64,000 nucleotides of DNA from Arachis hypogaea (lineage: Eukaryota; Streptophyta; Magnoliopsida; Fabales; Fabaceae): NCBI RefSeq assembly GCF_003086295.3, contig NC_092053.1, positions 82,087,671 to 82,151,670 of the forward strand. Direction: 5' to 3'. The position numbers and the translations under genes are program-made. A model generated the notes under the pieces. The model was not told the origin of the DNA. It saw nothing but the letters and a program-made list of their open reading frames with translations, and searched no databases. Position 1 is the stretch's first letter. Every line of letters begins with the position of its first letter. Of the stretch, positions 44,455-55,215 are shown one piece after another.

Positions 44455-46158
44455 TGATGAGCGGATAATTTATACGCTTTTTGGCACTGTTTTTAGTATG
44501 TTTTTAGTAGAATCTAGTTACTTTTAGGGATGTTTTCATTAGTTTTTATGTTAAATTCACATTTCTGGACTTTACTATGAGTTTGTGTGTTTTTTTGTGA
44601 TTTCAGGTATTTTCTGACTGAAATTGAGGGACTTGAGCAAAAATCAGATTCAGAGGTTGAAGAAGGACTGCTGATGCTGTTGGATTCTGACCTCCCTGCA
44701 CTCAAAGTGGATTTTCTGGAGCTACAGAAATCAAAATGGCGCGCTTCTAATTGCGTTGGAAAGTAGACATCTAGGGCTTTCCAGCAATATATAATAGTCT
44801 ATACTTTGGCCAAGTTTAGATGACGTAAAAGGGCATTGAACGCCAGTTCTACGCTGCTATCTGGAGTTAAACGCCAGAAACACGTCACAAACCAGAGTTG
44901 AACGCCAGAAATACGTTACAACCTGGCGTTCAACTCCAGAAAGAGCCTCTGCACGTGTAACATTCAAGCTCAGCCCAAGCACACACCAAGTGAGCCCCGA
45001 AAGTGGATTTATGCATCAATTACTTACTTCTGTAAACCCTAGTAGCTAGTTTATTATAAATAGAACTTTTTACTATTGTATTTGACATCTTGGGACGTCT
45101 GGTTCTTAGATCAGAGGGGCTGGCCATTCAGCCATGCCTGGACCTTTCACTTATGTATTTTCAACGGTAGAGTTTCTACACTCCATAGATTAAGGTGTGG
45201 AGCTCTACTGTTCCTCAAAGATTAATGCAAAGTACTACTGTTTTTCTATTCAATTCAACTTATTATGCTTCTAAGATATTCATTCGCACTTCAACCTGAA
45301 TGTGATGAACGTGACAATCATCATCATTCCCTATGAACGCGTGCCTGACAACCACTTCCGTTCTACTTTAGATTGAATGAGTATCTCTTGGATCTCATAA
45401 TCAGAATCTTCGTGGTATAAGCTAGATTGATGGCGGCATTCATGAGAGTCCGGAAAGTCTAAACCTTGTCTGTGGTATTCTGGGTAGGACTCTGGGATTG
45501 AATGACTATGATGAACTTCAAACTCGCGAGTGCTGGGCGTAGTGACAGACGCAAAAGGAGGGTGAATCCTATTCCAGTATGATCGAGAACCTCAGATGAT
45601 TAGCCGTGCTGTGACAGAGCATTTGGACCATTTTCACAAGAGGATAGGATGCAGCCATTGACAAGGGTGATGCCTCCAGATGATTAGCCATGCAGTTACA
45701 GCGCATCGGACCATTTTCCAGAGAGGATTAAAAGTAGCCATTGACAACGGTGATGTCCTTACATAAATCCAACCATGGAAAGGAGTAGGATTGATTGGAT
45801 GAAGACAGCAGAAAAGCAGAGGTTCAGAGGAACGAAAGCATCTCTATACGCTTATCTGAAATTCTCACCAGTAATATACAAAAGTATTTCTATCTTTATT
45901 TTTTGTTTAATTAGTATTATTTTCGAAAACTCCATAATCAATCATTATCCGCCTAACTGAGATTTACAAGGTGACCGTAGCTTACTTCATACCAACAATC
46001 TCCGTGGGATCGACCCTTACTCATGTAAGGTTTATTACTTGGACGACCCAGTGCACTTGCTGGTTAGTTGTATCGAAGTTGTGAATGAAAAATGATTTAT
46101 TAAGACGTGCGTACAGAGTTTCTGGCGCCGTTGCCTGAGATCACAATTTCGTGCACCA
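44455..46158 (+). mobile_element. J 3' LTR
   Basis: 1704 bp, collinear with the 5' LTR. TATA is at 45055-45062. The PBS-like TGGCGCCGTTGCCTGAGAT at 46123-46141 lies 17 bases before the LTR terminus. It ends GTGCACCA, followed by I gag sequence. Confidence 0.93.
46123..46141 (+). repeat. PBS-like motif inside J LTR end
   Basis: It matches the J PBS at 17 of 19 positions. The counterpart in the 5' LTR (about 37783-37802) is more degraded. The I LTR has a perfect version at 53056-53074. Confidence 0.85.
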
Positions 46159-46163
46159 TTCAC

Positions 46164-46758
46164 CAATGAACTGAATGCATTAATGAGGCAGACATTACCT
46201 CAGAAGAAACCGGATCCCGGAAAATTCTTCATACTTTGTACCATAGGCACCATGACCTTTGAGAAGGCTCTGTGTGACCTGGGGTCAGGGATAAACCTCA
46301 TGCCACTCTCTGTAATGGAGAAATTGGAAATTTTTGAGGTACAAGCTGCAAGAATCTCACTAGAGATGGCAGACAAATCAATGAAATAGACTTATGGACT
46401 AGTAGAGGATGTGCTAGTAAAGTTTGAAGGTCTTTACATCCCTACTGATTTCATAATCCTAGACACTGGGAAGGATGAGGATGAATCCATCATCCTTGGC
46501 AGACCCTTTCTAGCAACAGCAAAAGCTGTGATTGATATTGACAGAGGAGATTTGGTCCTTCAGTTGAATGAGGACTACCTTGTATTCAAGACTCAAGGTT
46601 CTCCTTCTGTAACAATGGAGAGGAAGCATGAAAAGCTTCTCTCAATACAGAGTCAAACAAAACCCCCACATTCAAACTCTAAGTTTGGTATTGGGAGGCC
46701 ACAACCAAACTCTAGGTTTGGTGTTGAAAGGCCCCAACCCTGCTCTGATTATCTGTGA
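46164..46758 (+). pseudogene. I gag-protease C-terminal part, one stop
   Basis: The continuation of the I polyprotein after J. The protease has CDLGSGINLMPLS, LGRPFLATAKAVIDIDRG and C-terminal SKFGIG/SRFGVE repeats like J. A single TAG at 46387-46389 replaces the CAG found at 41608-41610 in J. Apart from that stop the frame is open to 46758. No RT follows. Confidence 0.88.
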
Positions 46759-47678
46759 GGCTCCATGAGAGCTCACTGTCAAGCTATTGACATTAAAGAA
46801 GCGCTTGTTGGGAGGCAACCTAATGTTATTTAATTATATCTATTTATTTTCCATTGCTATTTTATGTTTTCTTTAGGTTGATGATCATGTGAAGTCACAA
46901 AAACAACTGAAAAATCAAAAACAGAATGAAAAAACAGCATTAAAAATAGCTCACCCTGGAGGAAGAGCTTACTGGCATTTAAACGCCAGTAAGAAACAGC
47001 AGACTGGTGTTTAACACCAGAAAGAAGAATCAAGCTGGCATTAAACGCCAGAAACAAGCACCAAACTGGCGTTTAACGCCAGAATAGAGCATCTACTTGG
47101 CGTCGAACGCCAAGAATGGGAGAAAAGCTGGCGTTAAACGCCATAAACAAGCAGCAACCTAGCGTTTAATGCCAGAAGTGCACAAGGGCATTTTGCACGC
47201 CTAAATGGAGCAGGGATGTTAAGTTCTTGACCTCTCAGGATCTGTGGACCCCACAGGATCCCCACGTACCCCACCTCTTCTTCTCTCCTCTTCACACCCT
47301 TTCATAACACTCTTCCCCAAATACCCTTCACGAATCACCTCCATATCTCTTTCCCAAATACTCCTCACCACTCACATCCATCTACTCTTCCCCAAAAACC
47401 CCACCTACCTCCAAATTCAAAAATCCTTTCCCTCCCAAACCCAACCCTAATACACGAAATCTAACCCTCCCCCCACCCCTATATAAACCCCTCAACACTA
47501 CCTCATTTTCACACATTACAAACACTTCTTCTCCCCCTTGGCCGAATACACACTTCCCCTCCATCTACTCCATTTTCTTCTTCTTCTACTATTTTCCTTC
47601 TTCTTTTGCTCGAGGACGAGTAAAAATTTTAAGTTTGGTGTGGTAAAAGTGTTGCTTTTTGTTTCTCCATAACCATTA
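46759..47678 (+). other. I intergenic region with palindrome array
   Basis: It has the same order as J: the GAAGCGCTTGTTGGGAGG block (about 46798-46815), a palindrome array (46970-47170; CTGGCGTTTAACGCCAG-like units), a C/T-rich tract (47270-47600) and TAAGTTTGGTGT (47630-47641) just before the ORF. Confidence 0.82.
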
Positions 47679-48503
47679 ATGGCACCTAAGGCCAGAGAAA
47701 CCTCTAGAAAGAGGAAAGGGAAGGCAATTGCTTCCACTTCTGAATCATGGGAGATGGAGAGATTCATCTCAAAGGTCCATCAAGACGACTTCTATGAAGT
47801 TGTGGCCAAGAAAAAGGTGATCCCTGAGGTCCCTTTTAAGCTCAAAAAGGGCGAATATCCAGAGATTCGACAAGAGGTTAGAAGAAGAGGATGGGAAGTA
47901 CTCTCCATCCTATTCAACAAGCCGGAATCCTAATGGTTCAAGAGTTCTATGCAAACGCATGGATCACTAGGAACCATGATCAAAGTATGAACCCAAACCT
48001 AAAGGATTGGCTTACAATGGTTCGGGGGAAATACTTAGATTTCAGTCCAGAATATGTAAGGTTGGCATTCAACTTGCCAATGATGCAAGAAAATGCACGC
48101 CCCTACATTAGAAGGGTCAACTTTGATCAAAGGTTGGACCAAGTCCTCATGGACATATGTGTAGAAGGAGCTCAATGGAAAGTTGACTCAAGAGGCAAGT
48201 CGGTTCAATTGAGAAGACCGGACCTAAAGCCTGTAGCTAGAGGATGGTTGGAGTTCATCCAACGCTCTATCATTCCTACTATCAACAGATCCGAAGTAAC
48301 TGTGGATCAGGCCATCATGATCCATAGTATCATGATTGGGGAGGAAGTGGAAGTTCATGAGATTATACCTCAAGAACTCTACAAGGTGGCTGACAAGTCC
48401 TCCACTTTGGCAAGGTTATCCTTTCCTCACCTCATTTGCCAACTCTGCAATTCGGCTGGGATTGACATAGAGGGAGACATCCTTATTGATGAGGACAAGC
48501 CCA
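47679..48503 (+). pseudogene. I post-pol ORF, first part (interrupted by K)
   Basis: ATG 47679 starts MAPKARETSRKRKGKAIAS, a basic N-terminus like those of E and L. One frameshift near 47890-47930 separates it from an open frame that runs to the K insertion. Landmarks are VQEFYANAW, LDFSPEYVRLAFNLP, LKPVARGWLEFIQRSI, VDQAIMIHSIMIGEEVEVHEII and FPHLICQLCNSAGI. These match the D ORF in order (FYANS, VDFSPKTIM, WYELIKRSIL, RAVMLYFVIVGGEVKVHEII, MRLCMKA), so this is one protein family. Function is unknown. It resumes at 50154. Confidence 0.8.
48499..48503. repeat. Target-site duplication of solo LTR K (left copy)
   Basis: GCCCA, repeated at 50154-50158. The intact site in J reads CACAAGCCCATC. 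Confidence 0.94.
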
Positions 48504-50153
48504 TGATAAACTCTGATTTTGTGGTTTATCTTGTGCTTATTTTGGGGGATTTTATCACATTTTCTCACATTTATTCAATGAAATAGCATGGTTTTGCAAT
48601 TCTCCCTTGATTTGTGCTTAAATGTGAAAACATGCTGTTTAGGCCTTAAAATAGCTAAATTTAACTTACTTTAATTCCATTCGATGCCTTGATATGTTTA
48701 TTGAGTGATTTCAGGTTCATAAGGCAAGTATTGGATGGAAGAAGTGAGGAGAAAAGCATGCAAACTGGGAGAACTCATGAAGAAATGAAGGAACCGTAAA
48801 GATGTCAAGCCCGATCTCCTGGCACTCAATCGACCATAACTTGAGCTAAAGAGGTCCAAATGAAGCGGTTCCAGTTGCATTGGAAAGCTAACATCCCAGG
48901 CTTCGAAATGATATAAAATTTGCCATATGTTGCCTGACGCATAGGGGCGCGCACGCGCCATGTGCGTGCGCGTGCCGATGGAGCACGTAGGTCCACTTTA
49001 GTGAAATCACCCCCAGCGATTTCTGAAGCATTTTGGGCCAAATCCAACCCATTTCTGATGCTATTGAACCAAGGATTGGAGGGAGAATGAAACAAAATAG
49101 TCAGAGTTTAGTTTTTCATCATGTTTTAGGAGTAGAATTCTAGAGAGAGATGCTCTCTCCTCTCTCTAGATTTAGGATAGAAATTAGGGTAGAGTTAGAT
49201 TAATCTCTCTCAAATCCATCTTTCAATTCTTGCTTTGATTTCAATTCTCTTTATATTTTAGTGTTCTATGGTCTTGATCTTCTAGTTTTACTTGTTAATT
49301 TCTCATTTTGCACTCTTTTATGTTTATGAACATTGTTGGATCTCAATTTCTTTTGATGCAATTTTATATTTCCATGTCTCTTGATGTTTATCTTGCTTGT
49401 TATTATGGATTTCTTGCTTATGATAGTTATGGGTTTCATTAATTCTAGCATTTTGTGATGTTTACTTTTTTGCACTCAAAATGTTTGATGAAATGTTTAC
49501 ACTAGTTTTTGAGTAGTTCTCTTTGCTCTTGGCCTAGGCTAAGGGAACTGAGTGACCTTGAGTCATTGGGTCTCATTAGATTGGTGATTTGAGAACCCTT
49601 GGTGATCAATTTGATACTCATTGATGCCAACCCACTACTAATCTAATTAGTAGGTAGGTTGGGACTTATGGGTTGATGTGATCAAAGCCATTTGACGTAC
49701 TTCAAGTCTAGGAGTAGATATTACGTACTTAAGACTTTTGGAAGTAGACTTAATGAGCTTGGCCTCTCATAATTATCAATGTTTGGTATGTAGACAAGGA
49801 TGGTGATCTCAATTACCTATGTCTAGCCAAGAGTTCTTTTCCATTTATTTTGTTAGTTCATTGTTCATTTACTTTTCTTGCCATTTAATTTTTCTTGCCA
49901 TTTATTTTCTTGCCAAAATATCAAAATCAAAACCCCTTACATCTTCATAGCCAATAATTGAGCATTTCATTGTAATTCCTTGTGAGATGACCCGGAGTTT
50001 AAATACTCCGGTTAATTTTCATTTGGGGTTTGTTACATGTGACAACTCAAATTTTTGATGTGAGAATTGTTTGTTGGTTTAGAACTATGCTTACAACGAA
50101 GTTCTTATTTCTAGAAGAGAAATTCTAAACCATTGAGAAAAACTCGTTCATCA
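48504..50153 (+). mobile_element. Solo LTR K in I post-pol ORF
   Basis: A 1650-bp solo LTR of the A/E type: TGATAAACTCTG...CTCGTTCATCA, block CATTCGATGCCTTGATA (48678), stem-loop 49139-49170. The TSD GCCCA is perfect (48499-48503 and 50154-50158). No internal region. Confidence 0.94.
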
Positions 50154-50484
50154 GCCCATCACTAAGTAAAGGATGGAGCAAACAAGAGATCATGGACCTC
50201 AACAAGAGCATGATGAAATTCCTCATCATGAAATCCCTGAGATGCCTCAAGGGATGCACTTTCCTCCACAAAACTATTGGGAGCAAATCAACACCTCCCT
50301 AGGAGAACTAAGTTCCAACATGGGACAACTAAGGATGGAGTACCAAGAGCACTCCAACATTCTCCATGAGATTAGAGAAGATCAAAGAGCTATGAGGGAG
50401 GAGCAACAAAGGCAAAGAAGAGACATAGAGGAGCTCAAGAACACCATTGGTTCTTCAAGAGAAAGAAGACGCCACCCTCACTAA
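50154..50484 (+). pseudogene. I post-pol ORF, C-terminal coiled-coil part
   Basis: After K the ORF continues as PITK, then a TAA (about 50166-50168) and an open frame to the stop at 50484. It carries MHFPPQNYWEQINTSLGEL, NMGQLRMEYQEHSNIL and a heptad-rich REDQRAMREEQQRQRRDIEEL helix, ending in basic RERRRHPH. This part is also kept in J and resembles in character the Gln/Glu/Arg-rich tail of the D ORF. Confidence 0.8.
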
Positions 50485-51604
50485 GGTGGACCCGTTCCTT
50501 AATCTCTTTGTTCTTATTTTTCTATTTTTCGGTTTTTGAGCCTTATGTTTTATTTATGTTTGTGTCTTTACTACATGATCACTAGTATCTAAGTGTCTAT
50601 GTCTTAAAGCTATGAATGTCTTATGAATCCATCACCTCTCTTAAATGAAAAATATTCTAAAAACAAAAGAACAAGAAGTACATGATTTCGAATTCATCCT
50701 TGAGCTTAGTTTAATTATTTTGATGTGGTGGCAACACTTTCTGCTTTCTGAACTAATGCTTGAACAGTGCATATGTCTTTTAAATTTGTTGTTTATGAAT
50801 GTTAAAATTGTTGGCTCTTGAAAGAATAATGAAAAAGGAGAAATGTTATTGATAATCTGAAAAATCATAAAATTGATCCTTGAAGCAAGAAAAAGCAGTG
50901 AGTAACAAGGCTTGCGAAAAAAATGGTGAAAATAAAAGAAAAAAAGAGAGAAAGAAAAGAAAAAGCAAGCAGAAAAAGCCAATAACCCTTTAAACCAAAA
51001 GGCAAGGGTAAAAAGGATCCAAGGCTTTGAGCATTAATGGATAAGAGGGCCCAAATGAATAAAATCCTGGCCTAAGCGGCTAAACCAAGCTGTCCCTAAC
51101 CATGTGCTTGTGGCGTGAAGGTGTCAAGCCAAAAGCTTGAGACTGAGCGGTTAAAGTCGTGATCTAAAGCAAAAAAAAGGAGTGTGCTTAAGAACTCTGG
51201 ACACCTCTAATTGGGGACTCTAGCAAAGCTGAGTTACAATCTGAAAAAGGTTCACCCAGTCATGTGTCTGTGACATTTATGTATCCGGTGGTAATACTGG
51301 AAAACAAAGTGCTTAGGGCTACAGCCAAGACTCATAAAGTAGCTGTGTTCAAGAATCAACATACTAAACTAGGAAAATCAATAACACTATCTGAATTCTG
51401 AGTTCCTATAGATGTCAATCATTCTAAACCTCAAAGGATAAAGTGAGATGCCAAAACTGTTCAGAGGCAAAAAGCTACTAGTCCCGCTCATCTAATTGGA
51501 GCTAAGTTTCATTGATATTTTGGAATTTATAGTATATTCTCTTCTTTTTATCCTATTTGATTTTCAGTTGCTTGGGGACAAGCAACAATTTAAGTTTGGT
51601 GTTG
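50485..51604 (+). other. I 3' untranslated region
   Basis: Noncoding and collinear with 43319-44454 of J: A-rich run near 50930-50985, 'cctaagcggctaaaccaagctg' at 51071, and 'taagtttggtgttg' just before the LTR (51591-51604). Confidence 0.8.
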
Positions 51605-53091
51605 TGATGAGCGGATAATTTATATGCTTTTGGTATTGTTTTTACATAGTTTTTAGTATGATTTAGTTAGTTTTCAGTATATTTTTATTAGTATTTAAAT
51701 AAAAATCACATTTCTATACTTTGCTATGAGTTTGTGTGTTTTTCTATGATTTCAGGTAATTTCTGGCTGAAATTGAGGGACTTGAGCAAAAATCTGATTC
51801 AGAGGCTAAAGAAGGACTGCAGATGCTGTTGGATTCTGACCTCCCTGCACTCGAAATGGATTTTATGGTGCTACAGAAATCCAATTGGAGCGCTCTCAAT
51901 TGCGTTTAACACCAAAAAGAGTCTCTACACATGAAAGCTCAATGCTCAGCCCAAGCACACACCAAGTGAGCCCGGAAGTGGATTTTTGCATCATTTACTT
52001 ATCTCTATAAACCCTAGTAACTAGTTTAGTATAAATAGGACTTTTTACTATTGTATTTAAATCTATCTTTGGATCATTTTTAGATCTTTTGAACGTTTAG
52101 TCCTTAGACAATGGAGGCTGGCCTCACGGCCATGCCTGGACCTTCATTACTTATGTATTTTCAACGGTAGCGTTTCTACACACCATAGATTAAGGTGTGG
52201 AGCTCTACTGTTCCTCATGAATTAATGCAAAGTACTATTGTTTTCTTATTCAATTCAAGCTTATTCCTATTCTAAGATATTCGCTTGCACTTCAACATGA
52301 TGAATATGATGATTCGTAACACTCATCACTATTCTCAACCTATGAACGCGTGCCTGACAACCACTTCCGTTCTACCTTGGATTGAGCGTTTATCTCTTAG
52401 CCTCCATTCCAAAAGATCGGAGTCTTCGTGGTATAAGCTAGAATTATTGGTGGCCATTCTTGAGATCCGAAAAGTCTAAACCTTGTCTGTGGTATTTCGA
52501 GTAGGATCTGGGAAGTGATGACTGTGACGAGCTTCAAACTCGTGAGTGTTGGGCATAGTGACAGACGCAAAAGGATCACTGGATCCTATTCCAACATGAT
52601 CGAGAACCGACAGATGATTAGCCGTGTGGTGACAGCACATTTGGACCATTTTCACTGAGAGGACGGGAAGTAGCCATTGACAACAGTGATGCCCAACATA
52701 GAGCTTGCCATGGAAAGGAGTATGAATGATTAGATGACAGCAGTAGGAAAGCAGAGGTTCAGAAGGAACAAAAGCATCTCCATATGCTTATCTGAAACAC
52801 TCACCAATGAATTGCATAAGTATCTCTATCCTATTTTATATTTTATATTTTAATTATCAAAATCCCATAACCATTTGAATCCGCCTGACTGAGATTTACA
52901 AGGATGACCATAGCTTACTTCAAGCCGACAATCTCTGGGAGATCGACCCTTACTCACGTAAGGTTTATTACTTGGACGACCCAGTGCACTTGCTGGTTAG
53001 TTGTATCGGAGTTGTGAAAAAGAATTTGAGATTACGAACATGCATACCATGTTTTTGGCGCCGTTGCCGGGGATCACAATTTCGTGCACCA
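51605..53091 (+). mobile_element. I 3' LTR with internal PBS copy
   Basis: A 1487-bp LTR, TGATGAGCGGATAATTTATATGC...TTCGTGCACCA. TATAAATA is at 52030-52037. A perfect tRNA-Asp PBS sequence (TGGCGCCGTTGCCGGGGATC) lies at 53056-53075, 16 bases before the LTR terminus. After 53091 the sequence is the L second ORF on the minus strand. Confidence 0.88.
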
Positions 53092-53174
53092 TTGGCATAA
53101 GGAGAGAGGGTGGTGGCTTGAGATTTCTTCCACTTTCTTGAGGTAGTAGCATTTGCTTTTCCTCTATCGGCCAT
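53092..53174 (-). pseudogene. L post-pol ORF, N-terminal stub
   Basis: The ATG at 53174 follows TTTGCTTTCAG and opens MADRGKANATTSRKWKKSQ, close in style to the E start (MSDRKGKGKATASTGKRKR). After 27 codons it is cut by element I; the rest of the ORF must lie beyond the missing left end of I. This shows that L carried the same post-pol protein type as D, E and I. Confidence 0.7.
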
Positions 53175-55215
53175 CTGAAAGCAAATATGATATGATATAA
53201 GCAAGTAGCCAAGTAGGGAGATAGCAAGCAAGTAATGGCATATTCATGAAGAGAGTTAAGCAAAGAGAATTCTTAGAATGCAAGCAACAGGAATTAGCAT
53301 TCAACACAATAGCCAGAAACCAAGAAATCAAGCAAAATATGCACAATACTTGTTCATTAAGCTCAATGAGCATCATACCCAAAAAGAATGGTCAAAAGGA
53401 TTAGTTGAAGGCTAAAAAGAAGAATCAGCATGTTAGGCAAGTTAAAAGTTAGAAAACTAGTGCAAAGGTTAGGGGTATGACGATCATTTGCTTAATCACA
53501 ATGAATCACAAGTATGAATAACAAGCATACTCACAAACACGAGGAAGAAGCAGTCATTGATGATGAAATATGAAATTGCAAAAATAGCAATTAGTTGAAA
53601 GCAAGTCATCAATCAATGTCGCGGTCATGGATAATGCAATAATTGGTGTTTAAAAAGTTGAAATGCACTTTGTGTAACTAAATAAGTGAGAAATCAAGTT
53701 GATTGAAAATGAGTTACACAAGTTGAAATGCACCAATTGTTGCAAATGAGTGCACCATATACAATAAAATCGCAAGTTAAACTCAATTGGTAAGCTTAAG
53801 CATAAACTTGGGTGAAAGAGGATTGAGTAACTTGAGAGATGAAGGTGCATGAAGGTTCAAAGCCTATCACAGGAAACAGCATAATTACAGAGATGCTAGC
53901 CAAAGCGACCTAGGGATTGAACTTGGTGTGAGGTAAGTAACTCTCAAACCAAGAACGCCAAGCTCAATGCCTATGGTGTTAGTTGAAGAACACAATAATT
54001 TCTAGAAATTTGGGCAGCATTCCGGTAGTAAATTGGATGTTCCTGGATAGCAAACAGCAAGAAAATGCAAGTATATGAATCCAAGAGAATTTACAGCAAC
54101 ATGATAAAGCAAGGATTGCATATATGCAGCAGCAAACTTAAGTTCACAAACAGAATTTAGCAGGTAGCAATGAAATCACAGCAAAGCAGTATCAATATAG
54201 AAACAGAGCAACTCATCAACTATCGCTCAGCAAACAAGGAATATGCATTTCAAACGGAGAAACACAAATGGAGCAATTATCAGGCCTAGAATCATCTAAC
54301 CACAACCTAGCTACCTAACCGCAATTATTTCTATCTAACCTAACATGCAAAATTAATCAACTAGCTAACTGAAACTAACTAAGCGAAATTGATAAATAGC
54401 AAGTAAAGAAAATAGAGTAGAGGTTCAGGTTATGGAACCTGAGAGCAGAGGTGCAGAAATGGAGAGGAAAAGGGAATGCGTTGATAACAGCACCGCCCAG
54501 CAGTGGTGGTGGCATAGTGGATGGCGCGGAAGCGTCACGTGCACTTTCACGCAGTTAGGGCATGCAGGCATGGGCGCAGACGTGTACTGTGCGCGTCCGC
54601 GTAGGTGGAGTTAGGCTAGAGGCATAATGCTAGCCCAGGCTCAGCACAACTCTCGGGTTGGTGGCCTGGAAACTGTTTTAGCAAATCAGCGGGCACGCGG
54701 CATGTGCGCGGGCGTGCGCAATTTCAAAAGTATGTGTACCGACACGTATGCGCGTAGTGCGCACACGCGTACAAGTGATTGTGCCATTGGCCCAGTGTTT
54801 GCACGAGAGTGGCCCAATTCTCTGGAAAAAGTATGGGCTTGCATATGCGTATGGACGCGCACGCGTACAGCGTGCCAACGCGTCCTTGACACTTTTTTTT
54901 TTAGAAAAGGCAAAAACAGCTCAAAATCCTTCTAACACTACCTACAGGTAAAATTTAACTCAAAATTACAAAATGATAAAAAAATCTTTTTGGCTTTTTG
55001 GGAATCTTCAAATATAAGCAAGGGATACTTGCCCCACAAGCAACCTACAACCAATTTATTGAAACAAGTATATGGAAGAAAACTACCTACAATGGTAACT
55101 CAATTCACTTATTAATCGAAAATGCAAGAGGGTGGAAAGAGTTTACCATGGTGGGGTGTCTCCCACCTAGCACTTTTAGTTTAAGTCCTTAAGTTGGACA
55201 TTTGGGAAGCTCTTG
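53175..55215 (-). other. L spacer between its two ORFs
   Basis: About 2 kb without a credible ORF; no protease, RT, RNase H or integrase motif in any frame. At 54480-54890 there is a GC-rich patch with ACACGCGTAC and CGCACGCG motifs, like the LTR palindromes of B and D. Confidence 0.65.

Larger units (their letters stand above)
36114..46158 (+). mobile_element. Element J: complete non-autonomous Athila-like retrotransposon
   Basis: A 10,045-bp insertion with two 1704-bp LTRs, a PBS, a long leader, an open gag-protease ORF, a palindrome array, a short second ORF and a 3' region ending at the LTR. It has no RT, RNase H or integrase. Boundaries are fixed because I gag continues across it; the TSD is TTTAC/TTCAC, one base of the left copy apparently mutated. 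By eye the two LTRs differ at roughly 60-65 of 1704 positions (about 96% identity) with no indel required, so this is a fairly recent insertion, probably one to a few million years old depending on the rate assumed. Confidence 0.93.
34773..53091 (+). mobile_element. Element I (host of H, J and K)
   Basis: Forward element with the same plan as J, lacking its 5' LTR, leader and gag start. The pieces are gag 34774-36113, gag/protease 46159-46758, downstream palindromes and UTR 46759-47678, post-pol ORF 47679-48503 and 50154-50484, 3' region 50485-51604 and 3' LTR 51605-53091. J and K split it; H truncates its left end. There is no RT or integrase. On the right it abuts an ORF of L. Confidence 0.88.
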
